Positions 54,377-63,899 of a stretch of 64,000 nt of DNA are shown piece after piece. Source of the DNA: Pseudomonas moorei (lineage in GTDB: Bacteria; Pseudomonadota; Gammaproteobacteria; Pseudomonadales; Pseudomonadaceae); the NCBI RefSeq assembly GCF_008801475.1, contig NZ_VZPP01000004.1, positions 62,001-126,000 of the forward strand, read 5' to 3'. The translations under genes were made by a program, and so were the position numbers. Below the pieces are notes generated by a model. It ran no database searches. It saw nothing but the letters and a program-made list of their open reading frames with translations, and was not told the origin of the DNA. Position 1 is the stretch's first letter. Each line of letters begins with the position of its first letter.

Positions 54377-54427
54377 CTGGTTAAAAAGTAACCAGTAAAG
54401 ACCCTTTGGCTGGCTCGTGACAACGAG
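54377..54427 (+). other. Two consecutive small hairpins between ccmB and ccmC
   Basis: CTGGTTA/TAACCAG (54377-54383 with 54389-54395, five-base loop) is a perfect seven-pair stem. GCTCGT/ACGAGC (near 54412-54427, loop GACA) is a perfect six-pair stem. Neither has a T run, so they look like message-stabilising or processing structures rather than terminators. Confidence 0.4.
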
Positions 54428-54449
54428 CGGCAACCGTGATGGAAACAGT

Positions 54450-55205
54450 ATGAACTGGACGTGGTTTCACAAGCTCGGCTCGCCCAAGTGGTTCTACGGC
54501 ATCAGCGGCAAATTGCTGCCGTGGCTGAGTGTCGCGGCGTTGTTGCTGATCGGCGTTGGCGTGGTCTGGGGCCTGGCCTTCGCGCCGCCCGACTACCAGC
54601 AGGGCAACAGTTTTCGGATCATCTACATCCACGTTCCGGCCGCCATGCTGGCGCAGTCCATTTATGTGATGCTGGCCGTGTGCGGCATCGTCGGATTGGT
54701 CTGGAAAATGAAACTGGCCGATGTCGCCCTGCAATGCGCGGCGCCCATCGGTGCCTGGATGACCGCCGTGGCGCTGGTCACCGGCGCGATCTGGGGCAAA
54801 CCGACCTGGGGCTCGTGGTGGGTCTGGGATGCCCGACTAACGTCCATGCTGATATTGCTGTTCCTGTACTTCGGTCTCATTGCGCTGGGCAATGCGATCA
54901 GCAATCGTGAGAGCGCCGCCAAGGCGTGCGCAGTGCTGGCCATTGTCGGTGTGATCAACATCCCGATCATCAAGTACTCGGTGGAGTGGTGGAACACCCT
55001 GCACCAGGGCGCGACCTTCACCCTCACCGAAAAACCGGCGATGCCCGCCGAAATGTGGCTGCCGTTGTTGCTGACGGCGCTGGGTTTCTACTGTTTCTTC
55101 GGCGCGGTGTTGTTGCTGCGCATGCGCCTTGAAGTGCTCAAGCGCGAAGCGCGGGCCAGTTGGGTGAAAGCCGAAGTGGAAAACAGTCTGGAGGTCGCTC
55201 GATGA
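54450..55205 (+). CDS. ccmC: Heme transporter CcmC
   Basis: CcmC presents heme to CcmE at the periplasmic face of the inner membrane. The 251-residue protein has six membrane helices and the tryptophan-rich WWD motif ([15 protein letters not shown]). The frame opens at a GTG at 54417, but ATG 54450 gives the expected [12 protein letters not shown] start. It overlaps ccmD by 4 bases. Confidence 0.96.
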   Translation: MNWTWFHKLGSPKWFYGISGKLLPWLSVAALLLIGVGVVWGLAFAPPDYQQGNSFRIIYIHVPAAMLAQSIYVMLAVCGIVGLVWKMKLADVALQCAAPIGAWMTAVALVTGAIWGKPTWGSWWVWDARLTSMLILLFLYFGLIALGNAISNRESAAKACAVLAIVGVINIPIIKYSVEWWNTLHQGATFTLTEKPAMPAEMWLPLLLTALGFYCFFGAVLLLRMRLEVLKREARASWVKAEVENSLEVAR

Positions 55206-55378
55206 GTTTTGCTTCATTCGGCGACTTCATCGCCATGGGCCATCATGGCCTGTATGTCTGGTCAGCCTACGGCATTTGCCTGGCGGTGCTGGCCATCAAC
55301 GTGGCGGCGCCGATCCTGGCCCGCAAGCGGTATCTGCAACAAGAGGCGCGACGTCTGCGCCGGGAGAGCGGCAAGTGA
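55202..55378 (+). CDS. ccmD: Heme exporter small protein CcmD
   Basis: CcmD is a small one-helix membrane protein needed to release holo-CcmE. The 58-residue protein has the motif [18 protein letters not shown] followed by a basic tail. Its ATG overlaps the ccmC stop and its stop overlaps the GTG of ccmE. Confidence 0.94.
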   Translation: MSFASFGDFIAMGHHGLYVWSAYGICLAVLAINVAAPILARKRYLQQEARRLRRESGK

Positions 55379-55830
55379 ATCCCCTGCGTAAAAAGCGTCT
55401 AATCATCATTCTCGCGATCCTGGTCGGTGTCGGCGCTGCCGTCGGCCTGGCCCTGAGCGCCCTGCAGCAGAACATCAATCTGTTTTACACCCCGACCCAG
55501 ATCGCCAACGGCGAAGCGCCGCATGACACGCGCATCCGCGCCGGCGGCATGGTCGAGAAGGGGTCGCTGCAACGTTCCAGCGATTCCCTGGACGTGAAGT
55601 TCATCGTCACCGACTTCAACAAATCGGTCACCATCACCTATCGCGGCATCCTCCCGGACCTGTTCCGCGAAGGGCAGGGCATCGTCGCCCTGGGCAAGCT
55701 CAATGCCGATGGCGTGGTGGTGGCCGATGAAGTGCTGGCCAAGCACGATGAAAAGTACATGCCGCCGGAAGTGACCAAGGCCCTCAAGGACAGTGGTCAA
55801 ACCGCTCCAACACCTGCGAAGGAGGGTTGA
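55375..55830 (+). CDS. ccmE: Heme chaperone CcmE
   Basis: CcmE binds heme covalently through a histidine and delivers it to CcmF. The 151-residue protein has an N-terminal membrane anchor ([20 protein letters not shown]), an OB-fold domain and the heme-binding motif [14 protein letters not shown], with His and the following Tyr. The start is GTG 55375, overlapping ccmD. Confidence 0.96.
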   Translation: MNPLRKKRLIIILAILVGVGAAVGLALSALQQNINLFYTPTQIANGEAPHDTRIRAGGMVEKGSLQRSSDSLDVKFIVTDFNKSVTITYRGILPDLFREGQGIVALGKLNADGVVVADEVLAKHDEKYMPPEVTKALKDSGQTAPTPAKEG

Positions 55831-55833
55831 TCC

Positions 55834-57822
55834 ATGACTTCCGCAATCTTCATCCCCGAACTGGGCCACCTGGCCATGATCCTGGCGCTGTGTTTTGCGC
55901 TGGTACAAGCCGTGGTGCCGTTGCTCGGTGCCTGGCGCGGTGACCGCTTGTGGATGAGCCTGGCCCAGCCCGCGGCCTGGGGCCAGTTCGCCTTTCTGGT
56001 ATTCGCCTTCGGGTGCCTGACCTACGCGTTCATGACTGACGACTTCTCCGTCGCCTATGTCGCCAGCAATTCCAACAGCTCGTTGCCCTGGTACTACAAA
56101 TTCAGCGCCGTGTGGGGCGCGCACGAAGGTTCGTTGCTGCTCTGGGCGCTGATCCTTGGCGGCTGGACCTTCGCGGTGTCGGTGTTCTCCCGGCAGTTGC
56201 CGCAAGTGATGCTGGCGCGGGTACTGGCGGTCATGGGCATGATCAGCACTGGTTTCCTGCTGTTCCTGATCCTCACGTCCAACCCGTTCTCGCGGATCCT
56301 GCCGCAGATTCCGGCAGACGGTCGCGACCTGAATCCGTTGCTGCAAGACATCGGCCTGATCGTGCACCCGCCGATGCTGTACATGGGCTATGTCGGTTTT
56401 TCCGTGGCCTTCGCGTTCGCCATCGCCGCATTGCTGGGCGGTCGTCTTGATGCCGCGTGGGCTCGCTGGTCGCGCCCCTGGACTATCGTGGCCTGGGCGT
56501 TCCTCGGTATCGGCATCACCCTTGGCTCGTGGTGGGCCTACTACGAACTGGGTTGGGGCGGCTGGTGGTTCTGGGACCCGGTGGAAAACGCTTCCTTCAT
56601 GCCATGGCTGGTGGGCACTGCGCTGATTCACTCATTGGCGGTCACGGAAAAACGTGGCGTGTTCAAAAGCTGGACCGTGCTGCTGGCCATCGCCGCTTTC
56701 TCGCTGAGCTTGCTGGGCACGTTCCTGGTACGTTCCGGCGTGCTGACCTCGGTGCACGCCTTTGCCTCCGACCCGGAGCGCGGCGTGTTCATCCTGATTT
56801 TCCTGTTGTTTGTGGTCGGTGGCTCGCTGACGCTGTTCGCGCTGCGCGCTCCGGTGGTCAAGAGCCAGGTCGGCTTCAACCTCTGGTCACGGGAAACCCT
56901 GCTGCTGGGCAACAACCTGGTGCTGGTGGTCGCGGCTTCGATGATCCTGTTGGGCACCTTGTATCCGTTGGTTCTGGACGCGATGACCGGCGCCAAGCTG
57001 TCGGTCGGCCCACCGTATTTCAACGCGCTGTTCATTCCGTTGATGGCACTGCTGATGCTGGTGATGGCGGTCGGCGTGATCGTGCGCTGGAAAGACACGC
57101 CGGTGAAATGGCTGGCGGGCATGCTGACCCCGGTGTTGCTCGGCAGTGCTGCGCTGGCCGTGGTAGCCGGCGTCGCCTATGGCGATTTCAACTGGGCAGT
57201 ACTGGCGACCTTCATGCTGGCCGCCTGGGTGTTGCTGGCCGGTGTGCGTGACATCTTCGACAAGACACGCCACAAGGGCCTGATCAAAGGCCTGCCGACC
57301 CTGACCCGCAGTTATTGGGGCATGCAGCTGGCCCACCTGGGCATCGCGGTCTGCGCCCTCGGCGTGGTGCTGTCGAGTCAGAACAGTGCCGAGCGCGATC
57401 TGCGCCTGGCGCCCGGCGAATCGATGGACCTGGCCGGTTATCACTTCATCTTCGAAGGCGCCAAGCACTTCGAAGGCCCGAACTTCACGTCTGACAAGGG
57501 CACCATCCGGGTCATCCGCGACGGTCGGGAAGTCACCGTGCTGCACCCGGAAAAACGCCTCTACACCGTGCAGAATTCGGTGATGACCGAAGCCGGGATC
57601 GACGCCGGGTTCACCCGTGACCTGTATGTCGCACTGGGCGAGCCGCTGGGTGATGGCGCATGGGCCGTGCGCGTGCACGTCAAGCCGTTCGTGCGCTGGA
57701 TCTGGTTCGGCGGGTTGCTCACCGGTCTGGGCGGGTTGCTGGCGGCGCTGGATCGACGCTATCGGGTCAAGGTGAAAAGCCGCGTGCGTGAAGCACTGGG
57801 CATGTCGGGAGCCACTGCATGA
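55834..57822 (+). CDS. ccmF: Heme lyase subunit CcmF
   Basis: CcmF attaches heme to apocytochrome together with CcmH and CcmI. The 662-residue polytopic protein has the WWD motif GWGGWWFWDPVENASFMPW and conserved histidine loops (WGAHEGSLLLW). It is 3 bases after ccmE and overlaps dsbE by 4 bases. Full length. Confidence 0.97.
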   Translation: MTSAIFIPELGHLAMILALCFALVQAVVPLLGAWRGDRLWMSLAQPAAWGQFAFLVFAFGCLTYAFMTDDFSVAYVASNSNSSLPWYYKFSAVWGAHEGSLLLWALILGGWTFAVSVFSRQLPQVMLARVLAVMGMISTGFLLFLILTSNPFSRILPQIPADGRDLNPLLQDIGLIVHPPMLYMGYVGFSVAFAFAIAALLGGRLDAAWARWSRPWTIVAWAFLGIGITLGSWWAYYELGWGGWWFWDPVENASFMPWLVGTALIHSLAVTEKRGVFKSWTVLLAIAAFSLSLLGTFLVRSGVLTSVHAFASDPERGVFILIFLLFVVGGSLTLFALRAPVVKSQVGFNLWSRETLLLGNNLVLVVAASMILLGTLYPLVLDAMTGAKLSVGPPYFNALFIPLMALLMLVMAVGVIVRWKDTPVKWLAGMLTPVLLGSAALAVVAGVAYGDFNWAVLATFMLAAWVLLAGVRDIFDKTRHKGLIKGLPTLTRSYWGMQLAHLGIAVCALGVVLSSQNSAERDLRLAPGESMDLAGYHFIFEGAKHFEGPNFTSDKGTIRVIRDGREVTVLHPEKRLYTVQNSVMTEAGIDAGFTRDLYVALGEPLGDGAWAVRVHVKPFVRWIWFGGLLTGLGGLLAALDRRYRVKVKSRVREALGMSGATA

Positions 57823-58355
57823 GACGTTGGTTGATGCTTTTGCCACTGGTGATTTTTCTGGTGGTCGCTGTTTTCCTGTATCGCGGTCTGTACCTGGACC
57901 CGGCCGAGTTGCCTTCGGCCATGATCAACAAGCCGTTCCCCGAGTTCTCCCTGCCAGCGGTGCAGGGCGACAAGACCCTGACCCGTGCCGACATTCTGGG
58001 TAAGCCGGCGCTGGTCAACGTGTGGGGCACCTGGTGCATTTCCTGCCGGGTCGAGCACCCGGTGCTCAACAAGCTCGCCGAGAAGGGCGTGGTGATCTAC
58101 GGCATCAACTACAAGGACGTCAATGCCGACGCCCTGAAGTGGCTGAACGAGTACCACAACCCTTACCAGCTCGACATCCGCGATGACGAAGGCACCCTGG
58201 GCTTGAACCTCGGCGTCTACGGCGCCCCGGAAACCTTCTTCATCGACGCCAAGGGCATCATCCGCGACAAGTTCGTCGGCGTGATCGACGAGCAGGTCTG
58301 GCGTGAAAAACTGGCCGCCAAGTATCAGGCGCTGGTCGACGAGGCCAAGCCATGA
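57819..58355 (+). CDS. dsbE: Thiol:disulfide interchange protein DsbE (CcmG)
   Basis: DsbE reduces the cysteines of apocytochrome c before heme attachment. The 178-residue protein has a membrane anchor (LMLLPLVIFLVVAVFLY) and a periplasmic thioredoxin fold with the active site WGTWCISCRVE. It overlaps ccmF and ccmH by 4 bases each. Confidence 0.96.
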   Translation: MRRWLMLLPLVIFLVVAVFLYRGLYLDPAELPSAMINKPFPEFSLPAVQGDKTLTRADILGKPALVNVWGTWCISCRVEHPVLNKLAEKGVVIYGINYKDVNADALKWLNEYHNPYQLDIRDDEGTLGLNLGVYGAPETFFIDAKGIIRDKFVGVIDEQVWREKLAAKYQALVDEAKP

Positions 58356-58822
58356 AGCGCTGGATCGCCGCCGTCATTTTGGGTTTGAGCCTGGCCGGTG
58401 TGGCGCAGGCGGCCATCGACACCTATGAGTTCGCCAAGGAAGCGGATCGCGAGCGTTTTCGCGAGCTGACCAAGGAGTTGCGCTGCCCCAAGTGCCAGAA
58501 TCAGGACATCGCCGACTCCAACGCGCCCATCGCCGCGGACCTGCGCAAAGAGATTTTCCGCATGCTCGGCGAGGGCAAGGACAACCAGCAGATCATCGAC
58601 TTCATGGTTGATCGCTACGGTGACTTCGTCCGCTATAAACCCGCTCTCAATGCCAAGACTGCACTGCTCTGGTTCGGCCCTGCCGGTCTGCTGCTGGGCG
58701 GTTTCGTTATCATCGCGGTGATCGTCCGCCGTCGTCGCGCGCAACGCGCCGGCACCCCGGGCTCGCTTTCTGCCGAGGAGCGCGAGCGCCTCGACCACCT
58801 GTTGGATAAAAACCAAGAATGA
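58352..58822 (+). CDS. ccmH: Cytochrome c biogenesis protein CcmH (CycL)
   Basis: CcmH is a periplasmic thiol protein of the heme lyase complex. The 156 residues contain a signal peptide (ending VAQAAID), the redox motif [19 protein letters not shown], and a C-terminal membrane helix ([21 protein letters not shown]). This is the short, CycL-type form; the TPR part is the separate ccmI gene. Confidence 0.95.
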   Translation: MKRWIAAVILGLSLAGVAQAAIDTYEFAKEADRERFRELTKELRCPKCQNQDIADSNAPIAADLRKEIFRMLGEGKDNQQIIDFMVDRYGDFVRYKPALNAKTALLWFGPAGLLLGGFVIIAVIVRRRRAQRAGTPGSLSAEERERLDHLLDKNQE

Positions 58823-60021
58823 TTGATTTCTGGCTCGCTGCAGGTCTGCTGCTTCTGGTGGCCCTGAGTTTTCTGCTGATCCCCGTTCTGCGTAGTCGTC
58901 GCGCCCAGCTCGAAGAGGATCGTACCGCCCTTAACGTGGCGCTGTATCAAGAGCGCGTGGCTGAGTTGCAGACTCAGCAGGAAGAGGGCGTACTCGATGC
59001 GGCGCAAATGGACGCCGGTCGTGCCGAAGCTGCCCGTGAATTGCTCGCCGACACTGAAGGCGTCGCCGCGCCGCGGGTATCGCGCCTTGGCAAGCCCGCG
59101 CCGTTGCTGGCAGCGGTCCTGGTGCCGGTGCTGGCCCTGGGTTTGTACCTGCATTTCGGCGCCAGCGACAAGGTAGAGCTGACCCGGGAATTCTCCCAGC
59201 CACCGCAGTCGATGGAGGAAATGACCCGGCGTCTGGAGCGTGCGGTCGCGGCGCAGCCGGATTCTGCCGAGGCCCTGTATTTCCTCGGTCGTACCTACAT
59301 GACCCAGGATCGTCCTGCCGATGCCGCGAAGATTTTCGAGCGCACGGTGAACCTGGCCGGTCGTCAGCCGGAACTGCTCGGTCAATGGGCCCAGGCCCAG
59401 TACTTCGCCGATGGCAAGCAGTGGTCCGAGAAAATCCAGGCACTGACTGACGAAGCACTCAAGGCTGATCCGAAAGAAGTCACCAGCCTCGGGCTGCTGG
59501 GTATCGCGGCTTTCGAAGGTCAGCGTTATCAGCAAGCCATTGATTACTGGAATCGCCTGATGGAGCAATTGCCGCCAGACGACCAGTCCCGAGTGGCGCT
59601 GCAGGGCGGCATCACCCGCGCCACCGAGAAACTGGTGGCCAGCGGCGGCAAGGTGGCCGAGGCACCTGCGGCCAAACCGGCGGCGCGGCTCAAGGTCCAT
59701 GTTGACCTGGCTGCCGAGCTGAAGGGCAAGGTCCAGCCGGGTGACAGCGTGTTCATCTTCGCCCGCGCCACCTCCGGCCCACCCGCGCCGTTGGCAGCCA
59801 AGCGCCTGACCGTGGCGGACTTGCCGGCAACCGTCGAACTGGGCGATGCCGATGCGATGATGCCGCAGTTGAAACTGTCGAACTTCCCTGAAGTCCAACT
59901 GGTTGCGCGCATCTCCCGTGCCGGTCAACCGACGGCAGGTGAGTGGGTCGGTCGCAGCCAACCCCTGGCCAGCAGCACCACCGCGCCGCAGACACTGACC
60001 ATCGACAGCCCGGATAAATAA
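58819..60021 (+). CDS. ccmI: Cytochrome c biogenesis protein CcmI (CycH)
   Basis: CcmI holds apocytochrome for the heme lyase. The 400-residue protein has two membrane helices in the first 110 residues, separated by a cytoplasmic charged loop, then periplasmic TPR repeats ([19 protein letters not shown] and similar) and a C-terminal domain of about 120 residues. It overlaps ccmH by 4 bases and ends the operon. Confidence 0.95.
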   Translation: MIDFWLAAGLLLLVALSFLLIPVLRSRRAQLEEDRTALNVALYQERVAELQTQQEEGVLDAAQMDAGRAEAARELLADTEGVAAPRVSRLGKPAPLLAAVLVPVLALGLYLHFGASDKVELTREFSQPPQSMEEMTRRLERAVAAQPDSAEALYFLGRTYMTQDRPADAAKIFERTVNLAGRQPELLGQWAQAQYFADGKQWSEKIQALTDEALKADPKEVTSLGLLGIAAFEGQRYQQAIDYWNRLMEQLPPDDQSRVALQGGITRATEKLVASGGKVAEAPAAKPAARLKVHVDLAAELKGKVQPGDSVFIFARATSGPPAPLAAKRLTVADLPATVELGDADAMMPQLKLSNFPEVQLVARISRAGQPTAGEWVGRSQPLASSTTAPQTLTIDSPDK

Positions 60022-60035
60022 CAGGAAACGCCACC

Positions 60036-60440
60036 ATGACCGCCATCGCTCGTATCACCTTGCTCAGCGTTGTTTTGGGGCTGAGCGCTTGTGCGGTCCA
60101 ACGGCCACCCGAGCATCAGACCCCGCCACCGATCCCGTCACAGCCTGGCACCAAGCCGACGCCCTCGACCGCGCCGGGCAAACCGACCACACCGGGCAAG
60201 CCCGCCAAGCCGCTGCCGCGCACCTCGGCCAGCTTCGCGCCGCCGCCGGGTGGCAATAGCCATTGGGACCCGAAACTGGGGGTCTATGTGCTCGACGATC
60301 AACCGAATACGTTTTACCGTCAGCGCACCTACTACCGCTGGGATAATGGCTGGAGCCGTTCGATCAGTCCGAACGGGCCGTGGGAAGAGACGGATATCCA
60401 TGGGGTGCCGGGTGGTTTGGGGCGGCAATTCGGGCAGTAA
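60036..60440 (+). CDS. Small proline-rich lipoprotein of unknown function
   Basis: A 134-residue protein with a lipoprotein signal (LSVVLGLSACAV; lipid-modified Cys about residue 20). A Pro/Thr/Lys-rich linker and a compact C-terminal part with many aromatics (FYRQRTYYRWDNGWSRS) follow. It lies 14 bases after ccmI and before a strong terminator, so it is probably co-transcribed with the ccm genes. I do not know its function. Confidence 0.75.
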   Translation: MTAIARITLLSVVLGLSACAVQRPPEHQTPPPIPSQPGTKPTPSTAPGKPTTPGKPAKPLPRTSASFAPPPGGNSHWDPKLGVYVLDDQPNTFYRQRTYYRWDNGWSRSISPNGPWEETDIHGVPGGLGRQFGQ

Positions 60441-60443
60441 TGC

Positions 60444-60472
60444 AAAGGCGACCTTCGGGGTCGCCTTTTTTT
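60444..60472 (+). terminator. Rho-independent terminator of the ccm operon
   Basis: AAAGGCGACC and GGGTCGCC pair over a TTCG loop and are followed by seven T. A textbook intrinsic terminator directly after the lipoprotein gene. The remaining 142 bases to the MFS gene contain a degenerate REP-like segment (about 60495-60545) and nothing else recognisable. Confidence 0.92.
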
Positions 60473-60614
60473 GTGGGGGCTTGAATGGCTTGTAGGCGCT
60501 GGCTTGTCGGGGCGCCGCATCGCAGCGATGGCGGTGTGTCAGGAGGCACTTGGTTGATTGGCCAGGTGTCGTCGCAAGCAAGCTTCACTTCTGCAACACC
60601 GGCACCTGTCTCGA

Positions 60615-61823
60615 TCAAGCCTTCGCCTGGCGCGGCGCACCGCTCCAATGGATTGCCAGGGCGATGAGTCCAAGCACGACACCAAAGACGGCGATGCCTG
60701 ACCAGCCGTAGCGTGCCATCAGCCAGCCACTGACCGCCGCACCCACCGCACCGCCGAAAAAGGTGGCAGTCATGTACAGGCTGTTGATGCGACCCTGTGC
60801 TTTGGGGTCTACGGCGAATGCGCGGGTCTGGTTGGATACCAGGCCGGACTGCACACCGATATCGAGCACAATCACCCCCAGTACGAGCAATGCCAGCGAG
60901 GTCTGCGCGCCGGCCAGCAGCAGGTAGGCCAGGGTGACGATACCGATGCTGGCGCCAATCACACTGCGCGAGCCCAAGCGATCAGCAGCACGGCCACCCA
61001 GCGATGCAGCGAGTGCACCGGCCGCGCCGATGATGCCGAAGCCTCCCGCCCAGGCACTGCCCAGCTGCCAGGGACCCTTGGCCAGCAAGGTCGCCAGGTT
61101 GACCCAGAAGGCGTTGAAGCAGGCCCACAACAATGCCTGGACGATCATCGATTGCCGAATCGCCGAGTTATCGCGCATCAGTGGCCAGAGTGAGGCGAGC
61201 AGGCGCGGATAGGAAAGATGGGTGCTCGGCACACCTTGCGGAAGCAGTGTGGCCGCAGCGATCCAGACCGGGATCATGAACGCGGCTTCCACGCCATAGA
61301 CCGCGCGCCAGCCCCAAGTCTCACCGACCACGCCACTGATGGTGCGACCGAGCAGGATGCCAACCATGATGCCACTGACCACCGTGCCGACGTTACGCCC
61401 GCGCTCGCTCGGCTTTGACATCACGGCGGCGAATGGCACCAGTTGCTGGGGCACGCAGCTGACGATGCCGAGGCCGAAAGACGCCGCGATCAGCGTGCCG
61501 ACGCCGGGCGAAATGGCTGCCGCGATCGCGAAGCAGAACGCCAATGCGATTTGACCCAGCACCAGTTTGCGCCGGTCAAAACGGTCGCCCATAGGCAGCA
61601 AGAGGGCCAGCCCGGTGGCGAACCCCAACAGGGCTGCGCCGGCTACCAGATCGACTGTCGTCACGTCGAGCCCGAGGTCCGATGCAATCAAGGGCAGGAT
61701 CGGCTGGGTGCAGTAAATGTTGGTGATCACCGCACCGGCGATGATCGCCATCATGATGATCTTGCCGCGGGACGCCAGGGCCGGCGCTGTCGTACTTTCG
61801 GATGATAAGGGCAGGGCGCTCAC
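60615..61823 (-). CDS. Major facilitator superfamily transporter
   Basis: A 402-residue polytopic protein with about twelve membrane helices, the MFS loop motif LLPMGDRFDRRKLVLG between helices 2 and 3, and a related repeat in the second half (LGGRAADRLGSRSVIG). It looks like a drug/proton antiporter of the 12-helix type; the substrate is unknown. It is divergent from a LysR-type regulator that probably controls it. Confidence 0.88.
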   Translation of the reverse strand: MSALPLSSESTTAPALASRGKIIMMAIIAGAVITNIYCTQPILPLIASDLGLDVTTVDLVAGAALLGFATGLALLLPMGDRFDRRKLVLGQIALAFCFAIAAAISPGVGTLIAASFGLGIVSCVPQQLVPFAAVMSKPSERGRNVGTVVSGIMVGILLGRTISGVVGETWGWRAVYGVEAAFMIPVWIAAATLLPQGVPSTHLSYPRLLASLWPLMRDNSAIRQSMIVQALLWACFNAFWVNLATLLAKGPWQLGSAWAGGFGIIGAAGALAASLGGRAADRLGSRSVIGASIGIVTLAYLLLAGAQTSLALLVLGVIVLDIGVQSGLVSNQTRAFAVDPKAQGRINSLYMTATFFGGAVGAAVSGWLMARYGWSGIAVFGVVLGLIALAIHWSGAPRQAKA

Positions 61824-61915
61824 GAAACTCTCCTTCCAGGTTGGTTTTCCGGCATGTGCGACGTGATATCGCGCGCGGAAGTTGAATGACCAACCTTACG
61901 GGTTCGCATAAATAT

Positions 61916-61944
61916 GGATAATCCCCTAGGATCGGGAATCATCC
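61916..61944. promoter_or_regulatory. Inverted repeat in the divergent promoter region
   Basis: GGATAATCCC and GGGAATCATCC form an imperfect inverted repeat centred near 61930, 24 bases before the LysR start. Such dyads are typical LysR operators that control both divergent genes. Confidence 0.45.
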
Positions 61945-61967
61945 TTCCATAATTTGATAGGGTCACG

Positions 61968-62894
61968 ATGAATCGCCTTGAATCCATGTCTGTGCTGATC
62001 GCCGTGGTCGATTCGGGCAGTTTGTCGGGCGCTGCGCGGCAGCTCGGCATGCCACTGGCTACGGTCAGCCGCAAGGTGGCGGAGCTGGAATCACACCTGC
62101 AGACGCGTCTGCTTCACCGCACCACCCGGCAACTCTCGTTGACCGAAGCCGGCGCTTCGTACGTGGCGGCCTGTCGGCGTATTCTTGAGGACATCGCCGA
62201 GGTCGAGCGCGCCGCGACCGGGGAATACGCCTCGCCCAAAGGTGAACTGGTGGTCACCGCTCCGGTGGTTTTCGGACGCTTGCATCTGGTGCCGGTGATT
62301 GCGGAATTTCTCGCGCATTATCCGGAGATCGAGATCAATCTGATGCTCACCGATCGTGTCGTGCATCTGATGGAAGAGCACTGCGACGTCGCGGTGCGCA
62401 TTGGCGACTTGCCCGACAGCTCGCTGATGGCCACACAAGTGGGGGCCGTGCGCCGGGTTGTTTGTGCAAGCCCGGATTACCTCGCGACCCATGGCATACC
62501 CTTCAAGCCTGCTGATCTGGCCGGGCACGCCTGCATTACCTTCGAAGTCCTGGCGTCCGTAGGGGCCTGGGTGTTCGAAACGGGCAAATCAGAGGTGTCC
62601 GTGCGCGTTCATTCCCGGCTGGCCGTCAATACGGCGGAAGCGGCCATCGACGCGGCGATGCTCGGGGTGGGCGTGATACGGGTGTTGTCCTATCAGGTTG
62701 CCGATGCCCTGCGCAAAGACGCCCTGCGTGTGGTGCTCGAGCCTTTCGAATCGTTGCCGCTGCCTGTCAGCCTTGTGCATAAGGGGCAGGCGCCGTTACC
62801 CCTGAAGTTGCGGGCATTCCTCGACTTTGTGACCCCGCGCTTGCGTGCTCGCACGGCGGGCCAGGCAGCTCCAGGAGAACGCGTTTCTCTGTAG
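61968..62894 (+). CDS. LysR-type transcriptional regulator
   Basis: A 308-residue regulator with an N-terminal winged helix (MSVLIAVVDSGSLSGAARQLGMPLATVSRKVAELE) and a C-terminal substrate-binding domain (VTAPVVFGRLHLVPVIAEFLAHYPEIEINL). This is the CrgA/AaeR-like group of LysR proteins. It is divergent from the MFS gene. Its stop codon TAG lies inside a degraded REP sequence (TGTAGGCGCG). Confidence 0.92.
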   Translation: MNRLESMSVLIAVVDSGSLSGAARQLGMPLATVSRKVAELESHLQTRLLHRTTRQLSLTEAGASYVAACRRILEDIAEVERAATGEYASPKGELVVTAPVVFGRLHLVPVIAEFLAHYPEIEINLMLTDRVVHLMEEHCDVAVRIGDLPDSSLMATQVGAVRRVVCASPDYLATHGIPFKPADLAGHACITFEVLASVGAWVFETGKSEVSVRVHSRLAVNTAEAAIDAAMLGVGVIRVLSYQVADALRKDALRVVLEPFESLPLPVSLVHKGQAPLPLKLRAFLDFVTPRLRARTAGQAAPGERVSL

Positions 62895-62943
62895 GCGCGA
62901 TGGCGGTCAACGATGATGCGTGCTGTCTGATTGACCGCGTTAT
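62889..62943. repeat. Degraded REPIN fragment
   Basis: TGTAGGCGCGATGGCGGTCA resembles a REP left arm lacking its inner part. It is followed by the spacer-like segment with AACGATGATGCGTGCTGTCTG and ACCGCGTT seen in intact REPINs of this window. The right arm is absent. Confidence 0.6.
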
Positions 62944-63065
62944 TCGCCCCGAACAGCGTGCGCGGCGGATCGCACTCGGGTAACGTGGCCGCCGCTGACC
63001 TCGCGGCTCAAGGGCTGTCGGTGGTCCAACAACAAGTCTGGCGACTAGCGAAGAGGGTGTTCTGA
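62944..63065 (+). pseudogene. Probable remnant of the phnM 3' end
   Basis: In the frame that ends TGA at 63063-63065, overlapping the phnN ATG as TGATG, the last codons read LSVVQQQVWRLAKRVF. This looks like the C-terminus of PhnM (pattern VVxQVWRxGxRVF, from memory). Upstream, coding likeness is lost within about 30 codons and breaks across frames. PhnM normally precedes PhnN. The body of the gene seems deleted, with a REPIN fragment at the break. Confidence 0.45.
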
Positions 63066-63628
63066 TGGCGGGCAGGTTGATCTATCTCATCGGACCTTCC
63101 GGTTCGGGCAAGGACAGCCTGCTGGATGCCGCGCGAGCACGGCTGGCCGAACGCGGCTGCCGAGTCGTGCGGCGAGTCATTACTCGCTCGGCAGAGGCGG
63201 TGGGGGAGGCGGCGCTGGGTGTCAGCATGCAAGAGTTCGCCGAGATGGAGGCCCAGGGCGCCTTTGCCTTGAGTTGGCACGCTAACGGTCTGGCCTATGG
63301 CATCCCGCGGGAAATCGATGACTGGCTTGCGACGGGGGACGACGTGTTGGTCAATGGCTCTCGCGGGCACCTGCAGAACACTCACGAGCGCTATCCCGAC
63401 GTAATAGTGCTGTTACTGACGGTGGATCAAGCCGTGTTGCGCCAGCGCCTGCTGGCGCGCGGGCGTGAATCGGTGGTCGAGATCGATCAGCGATTGGCAC
63501 GCAACGCCCGTTTCAATGAGCGCTTGCTGGCCGATAGCGAGCCTGCCGTGCATCTGCTCGACAACTCCGGGCCGCTGGAGTACACGGTGGAGCGCTTGCT
63601 GGTCTGCATCGACAAACCAGAAGCATGA
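63065..63628 (+). CDS. phnN: Ribose 1,5-bisphosphate phosphokinase PhnN
   Basis: PhnN makes PRPP from ribose 1,5-bisphosphate in phosphonate breakdown. The 187-residue protein is a guanylate-kinase-like P-loop enzyme with Walker A IGPSGSGKDSL (residues 9-19), RRVITRSAE, and the SWHANGLAYGIP segment. In intact operons it accompanies the C-P lyase genes; here no other phn gene is present except the apparent phnM tail. It appears functional in sequence. Confidence 0.88.
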   Translation: MAGRLIYLIGPSGSGKDSLLDAARARLAERGCRVVRRVITRSAEAVGEAALGVSMQEFAEMEAQGAFALSWHANGLAYGIPREIDDWLATGDDVLVNGSRGHLQNTHERYPDVIVLLLTVDQAVLRQRLLARGRESVVEIDQRLARNARFNERLLADSEPAVHLLDNSGPLEYTVERLLVCIDKPEA

Positions 63629-63659
63629 GCCTGATGTCGCTGGCGCATGTCGGGTAAAT

Positions 63660-63899
63660 TCAAAGCGCCTTTGCCAGCACCTCGCGTTTGGCCCGTTCGA
63701 AAAAAGCCAGGCCCGCTTCGGTGGGCGTGAGGCCGCGGGTCGAACGCAGCAATAACCGAACGGCGAGCCGTGCCTCCAGTTGCGCAATGGTTTTCGACAC
63801 GGCTGGCTGACCGATGTTCAGGCGACGGGCGGCTGCGGAAAACGAACCGGTTTCCACCACGTAGATGAAGGTTTCCATTGCGGCGAGGCGGTCTATCAC
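63660..63899 (-). pseudogene. Truncated LysR-type regulator (DNA-binding domain only)
   Basis: A 79-codon frame starting with GTG 63899 (AGGA site 4 bases upstream) and encoding the LysR helix-turn-helix METFIYVVETGSFSAAARRL through LTPTEAGLAFFERAKREVL. It then stops. LysR proteins are about 300 residues, so the effector domain is missing. The cut lies 32 bases from the phnN stop, suggesting a rearrangement joint. The remaining bases 63900-64000 show no feature. Confidence 0.7.
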
